Notes: generated by a model from the sequence alone, not told the origin. Shown: positions 1 to 5,635, counted from the stretch's first letter. The stretch is DNA of 8,337 nt from an uncultured Pseudogracilibacillus sp. (GCA_937974845.1 CALJVC010000002.1:1-8337), one strand, 5' to 3'. A program made the numbers and translations.

Positions 1-749
1 GTCCGAATAAACGTCCGGGAGGTTATTGTGCTAGTTTACCAGAGTTTAAAGAGTCCCGTATTTTTATGACTTTTACCGGTTCTACGAGCGATGTTAGTAC
101 CTTAGCCCATGAATTAGGTCATGCCTTCCATAGTTATGTAATGAAGGATATTCCCTTTTACAATCAGGATTATGCTATGAATGTTGCTGAGACAGCTAGT
201 ACCTTTGCAGAATTAATTATCCAAAATGCAACGATTGAACAGGCTCGTTCCACGGAGGAAAAGGTTAGTTTACTCGCCGCTAAGTTAGAAACCGCAACGG
301 CTATGTTTTTAAACATTCATGCCCGTTTCTTATTCGAAGATGCTTTCTATAAAGAACGGAAAAAGGGCTTCGTATCGGAATCTCGTTTGAATGAGCTAAT
401 GGAAGAGGCCCAGAAACAAGCCTTTGGAAATCAATTAGCGAATTATCACCCGCGTTTTTGGAGTAGTAAATTGCATTTCTTTATCGAAAGTGTCCCTTTT
501 TATAACTTCCCTTACACCTTTGGCTACTTATTTAGTTTAAGTATCTATGCGGCTTTCCAGGAGAGTCCGGAAGGTTTTGAGGAAAAGTACATTGCCCTGC
601 TTCGGGATACTGGCTCTATGAAGGTAGAGGATCTAGCCCAGAAGCACCTCCAAGTTGATATCCGAGATGTTTCTTTCTGGTCAAAAGGCATCGATGTAAT
701 GGTGAGGGACGTGGAGGAGTTTTTACGCTTAACGGAAAACTATATTTAA
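1..749 (+). CDS. M3-family oligoendopeptidase (PepF-like), C-terminal part, 5' truncated by window edge
   Basis: This is the C-terminal ~248 residues of a zinc metallopeptidase of family M3, which in Firmicutes degrades short peptides in the cytoplasm. The reading frame is open from base 3, so the ATG at 66 is internal and not a start; the residues before it (RPGGYCASLPEFKESRIF) are typical M3 sequence. The active-site helix HELGHAFH is encoded from 108, giving the two zinc-binding His and the catalytic Glu. The third zinc ligand is the Glu in NVAETAST, encoded at 189-191, 22 residues after the second His. The conserved Tyr-rich stretch YNFPYTFGYLFS near 505-540 fits the substrate-binding region of the PepF-related group. 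Family members are usually around 560-600 residues, so more than half of the gene lies outside the window. The stop is TAA at 747-749. No terminator follows directly; transcription probably runs through the decamer array to the hairpin at 1165. The family is secure; the exact subgroup is less so. Confidence 0.93.
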   Translation, partial: PNKRPGGYCASLPEFKESRIFMTFTGSTSDVSTLAHELGHAFHSYVMKDIPFYNQDYAMNVAETASTFAELIIQNATIEQARSTEEKVSLLAAKLETATAMFLNIHARFLFEDAFYKERKKGFVSESRLNELMEEAQKQAFGNQLANYHPRFWSSKLHFFIESVPFYNFPYTFGYLFSLSIYAAFQESPEGFEEKYIALLRDTGSMKVEDLAQKHLQVDIRDVSFWSKGIDVMVRDVEEFLRLTENYI

Positions 750-778
750 TAGACGAAGTGGGAGGAAGGCTGGCGTTA

Positions 779-1115
779 CTGTATACGAAAATAATTTCTG
801 TATATGATACAGTCTTATTCTGTATATGAAATTGGGAACTGTATACAGCACAGCCTTCCACTGTAAACATTATATACATTCTATATACAGTAGACTCTTC
901 TACTGTAAACAGGCTGAAGAAAAAAATTGTTCTGTATACAGTAAAGCTGTTTACTGTATACAGACTGGGGAAAAATATAATCCCGTATACAGCAGACAGC
1001 TCTACTGTATCTAGAAAAAAGCTTCGTTTACAGTAGAGCGTGCCACTGTATATAGAAAATTTTCCTGTATACAAGAAAGTCGGCTACTGTAAACAGAATG
1101 GGTAGCTGTATACAA
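779..1115. repeat. Array of 16 palindromic decamers (consensus CTGTATACAG) with alternating 19/22-bp spacing
   Basis: Most of the gene-free stretch 750-1200 is this array. Decamers start at 779, 798, 820, 839, 861, 881, 903, 932, 954, 983, 1005, 1024, 1046, 1065, 1087 and 1106. Those at 839, 932 and 954 are exact, and every other copy matches 7 to 9 of 10 positions; the common variant is CTGTAAACAG (903, 1087). Start-to-start steps are 19,22,19,22,20,22,29,22,29,22,19,22,19,22,19. Two spacer types alternate: a 12-bp spacer tending to YAGAGC..TCTA, which extends the symmetry of the pair around it, and an A-rich 9-bp spacer, lengthened to 19 bp at 913-931 and 964-982. The two 19-bp spacers resemble each other in direct orientation (12 of 19 positions), suggesting growth by tandem duplication. 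The short open frames through it are artefacts of the repeats. The remaining bases (750-778, 1116-1164) show nothing recognisable. Function is unknown. Confidence 0.93.
932..963. repeat. Perfect 32-bp inverted repeat at the centre of the decamer array
   Basis: Two exact CTGTATACAG decamers (932-941 and 954-963) and the bases next to them form 14-bp arms (932-945 and 950-963) that are perfect reverse complements around the 4-base loop GCTG (946-949). The same layout at 881-912 has 12 of 14 arm positions paired. At 983-1014, 1024-1055 and 1065-1096 the pairing is 8 to 10 of 14. In RNA the central copy would be a stable stem-loop; in DNA it is a dyad for a dimeric protein or a possible cruciform. 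Confidence 0.9.
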
Positions 1116-1164
1116 CAACCTTAAATTATGTGAACAATAATTGCTTTTCTTCTAATAAAAGAAT

Positions 1165-1202
1165 CAGCGGAAGCAAGATTTAACTTACTTCCGCTGTTTT
1201 TT
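1165..1202 (+). terminator. Rho-independent terminator between converging genes, probably bidirectional
   Basis: Arms 1165-1177 (CAGCGGAAGCAAG) and 1184-1196 (CTTACTTCCGCTG) pair at 12 of 13 positions around a 6-base loop. Six T follow on the + strand (1197-1202), ending transcription that comes from the peptidase gene and the array. Read on the - strand, the hairpin begins a few bases after the exporter stop codon (1201-1203) and is followed by the weaker T-rich run ATTCTTTTATT, so it probably serves both directions. Confidence 0.85.
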
Positions 1203-2376
1203 ACGCTCTATATACTTCTTCCTTGTGCTGGGACAAGCGGGCATAGACGCGAAATAAGATATAGGCAATTAAGGATAGGACAATTCCTGAAATATAAGGT
1301 AGGCCAATCGATAGACCGAAGAGCCAACCTCCGAGCGGTGGACCGATAATTCTTCCTAATGAATCAAAGGAAGAGAGTAAGCCTGTTACGCTACCATGTC
1401 CGGCACTCGACTGTTTAGTCAGTAAAGCAGAGACAGCTGGACGGATGAAGCCATTTCCGATTCCAAAGATCGTAAGGAAAATTGCTGCTGTAACGAAGGA
1501 ATCGATAAATAAAATGAGTCCAAAACCTAAGGCAGAGATAATGATGCCTAGTTGGATGACAAAGGATTCTCCGTAGCGTCGAGTGAGGACACCGACAAGG
1601 CCTCCTTGGACGAGTGCACCAGCAAAACCCATAATCATAAATAAATAGCCTAATTCGACGGTATCTAAGCCGGCAGTTTTAGCTACGAAATAGGCAAAGG
1701 TCGCTTCTAAGCCGGATAAAGATAGGGAAACGAATAGTTGTAAGAAGTATAGGATTCCAGTTGGTTCTTGTAACTGCTTCACAACAGAAATCTTCTCGGC
1801 TTCTGTTTTGCCCCTTTGTTCAGGTGTAAGCGACTCTTTTAGAACAAATAATACGAGTAAAAAAGTTACAAAGGAGCTTATACCAGCGATAAAGAATGGC
1901 AAACTTAAACTGTTTTTCGAAAAAATGCCACCGATAGCCGGTCCAAGGATAAAGCCGAGACCTACGGCAGCGCCGATAATCCCCATTCCTTTTCCCCGGT
2001 CTTCTTCTGTAGTAATATCAGCGACATAGGCCGTTACTGTAGGCATATTCGCCGATGATAGAAAACCACCGATAATTCGCGCGGCAAATAACATCCAAAG
2101 TTTAGAAGAAAGGGCCATTAAAAAAAAGGAAATTGCCAGACCGAATATTCCGGTTAAAATCACCGGCTTTCTCCCTATTCGATCAGAAATCCTCCCCCAC
2201 ATAGGAGAAAAAAGTAATTGCATTAAAGAATAAACGGCCATCAATAGACCGAGTTCGAAGGCTGAAGCTCCTAACTCTTCAGCATAGAAAGGCAGGACTG
2301 GAATAATAATCCCAAAACCTACCATTACAAAAAACATTACTAAAAACAAAACTGGTAAGGCACGTTTTTGATTCAA
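1201..2376 (-). CDS. MFS multidrug efflux transporter, DHA1 family (Bmr/NorA-like)
   Basis: The product is a 391-residue inner-membrane drug:H+ antiporter of the 12-helix DHA1 group. Visible signatures, numbered from the chosen start: GFGIIIPVLPFY in helix 1 (about residues 20-31), motif A GRISDRIGRKPVIL between helices 2 and 3 (about 61-74), the helix-4 Arg in ARIIGGFLSSA (about 99-109), and antiporter motif C, GLGFILGPAIGG, in helix 5 (about 139-150). The MP.VTAYVADI stretch is shared with NorA/Bmr proteins as I remember them. The frame is open to a TTG at 2397, but no ribosome site precedes that codon. AAAAGGTG at 2394-2387 lies 10 bases before the TTG at 2376, so that start is preferred. 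The gene has its own promoter upstream and ends at the shared terminator. No regulator is adjacent. The substrate cannot be read from the sequence. Confidence 0.9.
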   Translation of the reverse strand: MNQKRALPVLFLVMFFVMVGFGIIIPVLPFYAEELGASAFELGLLMAVYSLMQLLFSPMWGRISDRIGRKPVILTGIFGLAISFFLMALSSKLWMLFAARIIGGFLSSANMPTVTAYVADITTEEDRGKGMGIIGAAVGLGFILGPAIGGIFSKNSLSLPFFIAGISSFVTFLLVLFVLKESLTPEQRGKTEAEKISVVKQLQEPTGILYFLQLFVSLSLSGLEATFAYFVAKTAGLDTVELGYLFMIMGFAGALVQGGLVGVLTRRYGESFVIQLGIIISALGFGLILFIDSFVTAAIFLTIFGIGNGFIRPAVSALLTKQSSAGHGSVTGLLSSFDSLGRIIGPPLGGWLFGLSIGLPYISGIVLSLIAYILFRVYARLSQHKEEVYRA

Positions 2377-2386
2377 TGTAAATCGA

Positions 2387-2394
2387 CACCTTTT
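2387..2394 (-). promoter_or_regulatory. Ribosome binding site that sets a TTG start for the DHA1 exporter
   Basis: AAAAGGTG on the - strand, 10 bases before TTG 2376-2374. The upstream in-frame TTG at 2397 would place this site inside the coding region and has no Shine-Dalgarno sequence of its own, so the shorter protein is more likely. Confidence 0.65.
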
Positions 2395-2400
2395 CAAATA

Positions 2401-2463
2401 TGTAAACTAAGATACATCTATTATGAAAGAAATATAACGCATCTTATTTAAATTGTAAACTAA
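2401..2463. repeat. Paired TGTAAACTAA direct repeats at the DHA1 exporter promoter
   Basis: The same ten bases occur at 2401-2410 and 2454-2463, 53 bp apart (about five helical turns). The upstream copy contains the -35 box; the other lies in the transcribed leader. The placement suits a repressor that binds both sites, but no regulator can be assigned. The lower copy also sits in a small dyad, ATGTA (2400-2404) and TACAT (2413-2417). Confidence 0.45.
2431..2459 (-). promoter_or_regulatory. Promoter of the DHA1 exporter gene
   Basis: On the - strand: -35 box TTTACA (2459-2454), a 17-bp spacer, and -10 box TATATT (2436-2431), each 5 of 6 to the sigma-A consensus. Transcription would start near 2424, giving a leader of about 45-50 bases. 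The exporter can therefore be expressed apart from maf, which lies upstream on the same strand. Confidence 0.7.
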
Positions 2464-2520
2464 ATTATAATAATTATTGCAACTATATGGAGGAATGATG
2501 AAAAAAATACAACAATTTTT

Positions 2521-3123
2521 TTACAGTTCGGTCGATTCCCTTGAAAAAATATACGCTTCGGCATGGTATTGAAAGCTAGCTAATTTACGAAGTAAAGTGG
2601 ATATGGGTAGACCAACGACATTATAGTAATCGCCATTAATTCTTTTTACAAAAACTGCAGCTTTCCCTTGTATACCGTAAGCTCCAGCTTTATCGTAAGG
2701 TTCGTCTGTTTTAATGTAGCGCCTAATTGTTTCTTCGCTTAAATCCCAAAATTCAACGTCTGTTGTGACGGAAAAGATTTCTTCCTTATTTGTAGAACGT
2801 AGGGCTACTGCCGTAATCACTTGATGGGTGTCCCCTTGTAGTTGCTCAATCATGTGATAGGCTTCATTTTCATTCTTTGGTTTTTCAAAAACTTTCCCTT
2901 TATACGCAACGATAGTGTCAGCCGTTACGATAATTTCATTTTCTGAAAGAATCGGGAGAGCCTCGGCCTTAAGTCGGGCGAGGGCCTCGACCTTTTTTAA
3001 AGGATCTTTAAGTTTCACTTCGGATTCATCCACTTCAGGAATCCGGAGAATAAAAGGGAGGCCAAGCTCCTTAAGTATCGCTTGTCTTCGGGGTGAACCT
3101 GAACCTAAGACGATTTGTTTCAT
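2521..3123 (-). CDS. maf: Maf family nucleoside triphosphate pyrophosphatase (probably dTTP/UTP type)
   Basis: This 200-residue cytoplasmic protein belongs to the Maf/Ham1-like fold. The family hydrolyses canonical or modified nucleoside triphosphates to monophosphate and pyrophosphate and has been linked to septum control in Bacillus. Visible motifs: N-terminal SGSPRR (residues 8-13), TADTIV with the presumed catalytic Asp69, EKP at 80-82, YDKAGAYGIQG at 143-153 and INGDYYNVVGLP at 162-173. The Gln152 region matches the YhdE-type (dTTP/UTP) subgroup as I recall it; the subgroup call is tentative. Length is close to the usual ~190, with a short extra C-terminal tail. The ATG at 3123 is preceded by AAAGGAG (3137-3131) seven bases away. 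It starts 17 bases after the stop of the DHA2 exporter gene with no promoter or terminator between them, so it is probably expressed from the exporter promoter. In many Bacillales maf sits beside radC and the mreBCD/minCD genes; here it does not. Confidence 0.93.
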   Translation of the reverse strand: MKQIVLGSGSPRRQAILKELGLPFILRIPEVDESEVKLKDPLKKVEALARLKAEALPILSENEIIVTADTIVAYKGKVFEKPKNENEAYHMIEQLQGDTHQVITAVALRSTNKEEIFSVTTDVEFWDLSEETIRRYIKTDEPYDKAGAYGIQGKAAVFVKRINGDYYNVVGLPISTLLRKLASFQYHAEAYIFSRESTEL

Positions 3124-3140
3124 TCGGATTCTCCTTTGGC

Positions 3141-4598
3141 TTAAATTTTCCCTTCATTTAACTTCGATTCATTAGGGTCGACGCGTCTAATAAAGAAAGC
3201 AAGAATTAAAGCAATGACTGCGATAAGTGTCGATACTAAGAAGGAAAAGTTTACTCCATCTAACATCGCCATTTGCTCGATTTGTAGTTCGGTATATTCT
3301 TGGTGATTTGCTAAGAGTGTTGCACGGCTTTTTTCCATCCGCGCATTCATTACGGTAATAAGAATAGCCGAACCAATTGCCCCGGATATTTGTTGTAACG
3401 TATTGTTCATCGCTGTTCCGTGAGGATTTTGCGACATTGGTAGTTGGTTTAGTCCGTTCGTCATTACCGGCATAGATACGAGGGACATACCGAGCATCCG
3501 AATCGTAAATAAGAGCATGATGTAATAATAGCCCGATGTTAAAGTTAGTTTACTTAATAAAAAGGTCGTTGATACAGTAATTGTTAAACCAATAATTGCT
3601 AGTACCTTTCCACCGTACTTATCAAAAAGTCTCCCGGTAATCGGCGACATAATCGACATTAAAATAGCTCCAGGTAGCATTAAGATTCCGGCATAGAAAG
3701 GGGAGATTCCTCGAACTACTTGGACGTATATAGGTATTAAAAGCATAGCGGAAAACATCGATGCAGAAATAACTACCATAATGACAGTCGATAGGGCATA
3801 CATCGGAAATTTAAAAATTTTGAATTGAAGCATCGGTTCTTCTAGGCGAAGTTGCCTTCTTGTAAACAGGATTAAGACAATCGTTCCGAGAAGAATCGTT
3901 CGATAAACTATTGGACTTCCCCATCCCTTATCTCCAGCTATACTGAAGCCGTATAACAAGGAAGAGAAAGCTACCGTCGATAGAAGTAGGGAAAGGAAGT
4001 CAATTTTAATATTTTTGTTCGGCGTGACATTTTTCAACTTGAAAATTGCTAAGAGTAAAATAATGATTGCTAAAGGTAAAATCATTTGAAAAAGCATGCG
4101 CCAGCTATAGGTTTGAACGATGTAGCCGGATAAGGTAGGACCGATCGCCGGAGCAGCGAACATAATAAGACCAAAAAAGCCCATCGCTGTTCCTCGTTTT
4201 TCAACCGGAAAGGCAGTCAACATCACGTTCATTAATAAGGGCATCATTAGTCCAGAGCCAGCTGCCTGGGTCATTCGTCCAGCAATTAAAAACCCGAAGC
4301 TTGGAGAAAAGGCCGCTAAGGCTGTTCCGAGCGTAAAGAGTGACATCGCTGTAAAAAAAATCGTCCGGTTTGTAAAGCGTTGTATAAAAAACGCACTGGC
4401 CGGAACTAAAATACCACTAACGAGCATATATCCATTCGTTAACCATTGCACGATGGCTGGAGGTACAGCAAATTCCTCCATAATCGCAGGTAACGCTACA
4501 TTCAATAACGTATTGTTTAAAAAGGCGATAAACGCCCCAACAAATAAAATCCCTATCATCGTATAGGGAGGGTTTTTATGCAATTCTTCAATATTCAT
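3141..4598 (-). CDS. MFS drug efflux transporter, DHA2 family (EmrB/LmrB-like, 14 helices)
   Basis: The product is a 485-residue integral membrane exporter, the usual length for 14-helix DHA2 drug:H+ antiporters (EmrB, QacA, LmrB). Helix 1 carries the family motif as FLNNTLLNVALP (residues 26-37), with Asn where many relatives have Asp. The helix-4 Arg is in AGRMTQAAGSGLMMP (106-120). Motif C in helix 5 is APAIGPTLSG (149-158), followed by the typical WRMLF (166-170). Further hydrophobic segments continue to a C-terminal FFIRR near 470. ATG 4598 is preceded by GAGAGGG (4612-4606) at seven bases. It is divergent from a TetR-type regulator, with a palindrome across its promoter, the usual arrangement for a locally repressed drug pump; maf follows 17 bases downstream. 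The substrate is unknown; lincosamide export is known for LmrB but cannot be claimed here. Confidence 0.93.
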   Translation of the reverse strand: MNIEELHKNPPYTMIGILFVGAFIAFLNNTLLNVALPAIMEEFAVPPAIVQWLTNGYMLVSGILVPASAFFIQRFTNRTIFFTAMSLFTLGTALAAFSPSFGFLIAGRMTQAAGSGLMMPLLMNVMLTAFPVEKRGTAMGFFGLIMFAAPAIGPTLSGYIVQTYSWRMLFQMILPLAIIILLLAIFKLKNVTPNKNIKIDFLSLLLSTVAFSSLLYGFSIAGDKGWGSPIVYRTILLGTIVLILFTRRQLRLEEPMLQFKIFKFPMYALSTVIMVVISASMFSAMLLIPIYVQVVRGISPFYAGILMLPGAILMSIMSPITGRLFDKYGGKVLAIIGLTITVSTTFLLSKLTLTSGYYYIMLLFTIRMLGMSLVSMPVMTNGLNQLPMSQNPHGTAMNNTLQQISGAIGSAILITVMNARMEKSRATLLANHQEYTELQIEQMAMLDGVNFSFLVSTLIAVIALILAFFIRRVDPNESKLNEGKI

Positions 4599-4630
4599 AT
4601 GGTATCCCTCTCATCAATCTATCCTTCACT

Positions 4631-4659
4631 AGTTTATACTTATGGTATAAATTAATCAA
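4631..4659 (-). promoter_or_regulatory. Promoter of the DHA2 exporter-maf unit
   Basis: On the - strand: TTGATT (4659-4654), a 17-bp spacer, and TAAACT (4636-4631), each 4 of 6 to the sigma-A consensus. An alternative pairing is TTGTTG with TATAAA at 18 bp. Either way the elements overlap the palindrome 4633-4651, so a bound repressor would exclude RNA polymerase. Confidence 0.5.
4633..4651. promoter_or_regulatory. Candidate TetR-family operator, palindrome at the exporter promoter
   Basis: TTTATAC (4633-4639) and GTATAAA (4645-4651) are perfect 7-bp inverted arms around five bases. This 19-bp dyad has the size usual for TetR-family operators, lies across the exporter promoter, and is about 95 bp from a divergent tetR gene. 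That it is the binding site of that regulator is inferred. Confidence 0.6.
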
Positions 4660-4674
4660 CAAAATGATTTTGCT

Positions 4675-4703
4675 TTGAATTAAGCTTGAATCCATCATAT
4701 ACT
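4675..4703 (+). promoter_or_regulatory. Promoter of the tetR-type gene
   Basis: TTGAAT (4675-4680) and TATACT (4698-4703) are separated by 17 bp. Transcription would start near 4710, leaving a leader of about 37 bases before the ATG at 4747. Confidence 0.65.
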
Positions 4704-4708
4704 TAAGG
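4698..4708. promoter_or_regulatory. Second candidate operator copy over the tetR -10 box
   Basis: TATACTTAAGG repeats, with one change, TATACTTATGG at 4635-4645 inside the first palindrome. It lies in a weaker dyad, CATAT (4696-4700) to ATATG (4711-4715). The copies are 63 bp apart, about six helical turns, and this one covers the tetR -10 box, which suits autorepression. Confidence 0.45.
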
Positions 4709-4734
4709 ACATATGAATTATACCCTCAGTCTAA

Positions 4735-4742
4735 AAGGTGGT
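4735..4742 (+). promoter_or_regulatory. Ribosome binding site that sets the tetR start
   Basis: AAGGTGGT differs by one base from AAGGAGGT and ends four bases before ATG 4747. The in-frame GTG at 4738 is part of this site, so it is not a credible start. Confidence 0.8.
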
Positions 4743-4746
4743 AATC

Positions 4747-5610
4747 ATGGAAGAACGACGGTCTACTGTCATGCAAATTGCCCAGCATCTTTTTTTAGAA
4801 AAAGGCTTTTATCAAACATCTATTCAAGATATTATTCAAGCAGCAAATATCTCTAAAGGAACCTTTTATAATTATTTTTCATCAAAAAACGATTGCCTAC
4901 TTGCAATTTTAACTCGCGCCCAAAAGGAGGCTTTTTCGAGAAGGGCTGAATTGTATCGGCAGGCTAAAGAAGATACCCTAAATTTGTTTGCAAAACAAAT
5001 TTATATCCGTATGCAAGTAGATAAGGAGGAAAATTTACTACCTTTATTTAGTTTTGTATTCCATACGGAGGCAGAGGAGCTACGTTCTTTCGCTAAGACC
5101 TATCATCTGGAAGAGATCGCTTGGCTTTCCCAGCGTTTTCTTCAGTTGTACGGTCCAAAAATGGAACCTTATGCCGTTGATTCAGCGATTTTTGTCCTCG
5201 GTTTAATTCAACAATATAGCTTAGTTTGGTCCTTTTATGCCGAGGAGGAAATAGATATTCAAGCCCTAATCTATTTCATTTTAGAGGCTATCGATTCATA
5301 TATTCGTTACTTGTCGGAGGAGAAAAGGAGTTTTGTACCGACTGAACTCCATCAAAGGGTAAAGGAAGTATGGGCGGTTTATGGTAAGGGTGATTCAAGG
5401 TTATATAGGCTTTTAAAGGAATTTTATGAAAAAAATAAAGAAGACCCAAAGGTCGCTCAATTTATTGAATTTTTACAGGAAGAAGACCGAAGACACCAAC
5501 CACGTTCTTTTATCGTGCAAAGCTTATGTCAGGCTTTGGGCACTTCTTATTCTGATGATCGACTATTTAAACAAATAAAAAAAGAGTGCAAAAAACAGTT
5601 TCATTTTTAA
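4747..5610 (+). CDS. TetR/AcrR family transcriptional regulator, long form
   Basis: This 287-residue DNA-binding protein is probably the local repressor of the divergent DHA2 exporter. The N-terminal helix-turn-helix is clear: an AQHLFLEKGFYQTSIQDII helix region (about residues 12-30), then AANISKGTFYNYFSSKNDCL (about 32-51), the standard TetR signature. The rest is helical and variable, as expected for a ligand and dimer domain. Typical members have about 190-220 residues; this one has roughly 70-90 more at the C terminus (from about residue 198, rich in Lys, Glu and Arg), with no motif I recognise. The start is ATG 4747, fixed by the ribosome site directly before it. Two related dyads in the divergent region are candidate operators, one over each promoter. 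The inducer is unknown. No terminator follows; the next gene has its own promoter overlapping this stop codon, but read-through is possible. Confidence 0.9.
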   Translation: MEERRSTVMQIAQHLFLEKGFYQTSIQDIIQAANISKGTFYNYFSSKNDCLLAILTRAQKEAFSRRAELYRQAKEDTLNLFAKQIYIRMQVDKEENLLPLFSFVFHTEAEELRSFAKTYHLEEIAWLSQRFLQLYGPKMEPYAVDSAIFVLGLIQQYSLVWSFYAEEEIDIQALIYFILEAIDSYIRYLSEEKRSFVPTELHQRVKEVWAVYGKGDSRLYRLLKEFYEKNKEDPKVAQFIEFLQEEDRRHQPRSFIVQSLCQALGTSYSDDRLFKQIKKECKKQFHF

Positions 5611-5635
5611 ATTATGGCGATAGCTATGATAAAAT
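5607..5635 (+). promoter_or_regulatory. Extended -10 promoter of the aminotransferase gene
   Basis: TAAAAT (5630-5635) preceded by TGA (5627-5629) makes an extended -10 box. TTAAAT (5607-5612), 17 bp upstream, is a weak -35. It overlaps the end of the tetR-type gene. The leader would be about 45 bases. Confidence 0.55.

Noticed and set aside
66..749. ATG at 66 as the start of the peptidase gene
   Set aside because: The frame is open from the window edge with typical M3 residues before it, and no ribosome site precedes the ATG.
826..1014. 62-codon + strand open frame over the array
   Set aside because: Its repeated VYS/YC residues are the decamers read in frame, it has no ribosome site, and the 41-bp period would shift the frame in every unit.
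616..1074. 152-codon - strand open frame over the array and the peptidase gene
   Set aside because: It overlaps well-supported coding sequence of the peptidase and otherwise encodes repeat-derived TVY residues; no family resemblance.
779..1115. CRISPR array
   Set aside because: Units are short, palindromic and divergent, spacers are 9-19 bp of two recurring types, and no cas genes are present.
779..1115. Plasmid replication or partition iterons
   Set aside because: No rep, par or mobile-element genes in the window and the flanking genes are chromosomal housekeeping types; kept only as an untested possibility.
2501..2522. A7/T7 inverted repeat after maf as a terminator
   Set aside because: A seven-pair all-AT stem overlapping the stop codon with no GC base pairs; too weak to call.
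2660..2680. TTGTATACCGTAAG inside maf, resembling an array decamer
   Set aside because: A single imperfect match within the conserved Maf YGIQG codons, with no neighbouring copies.
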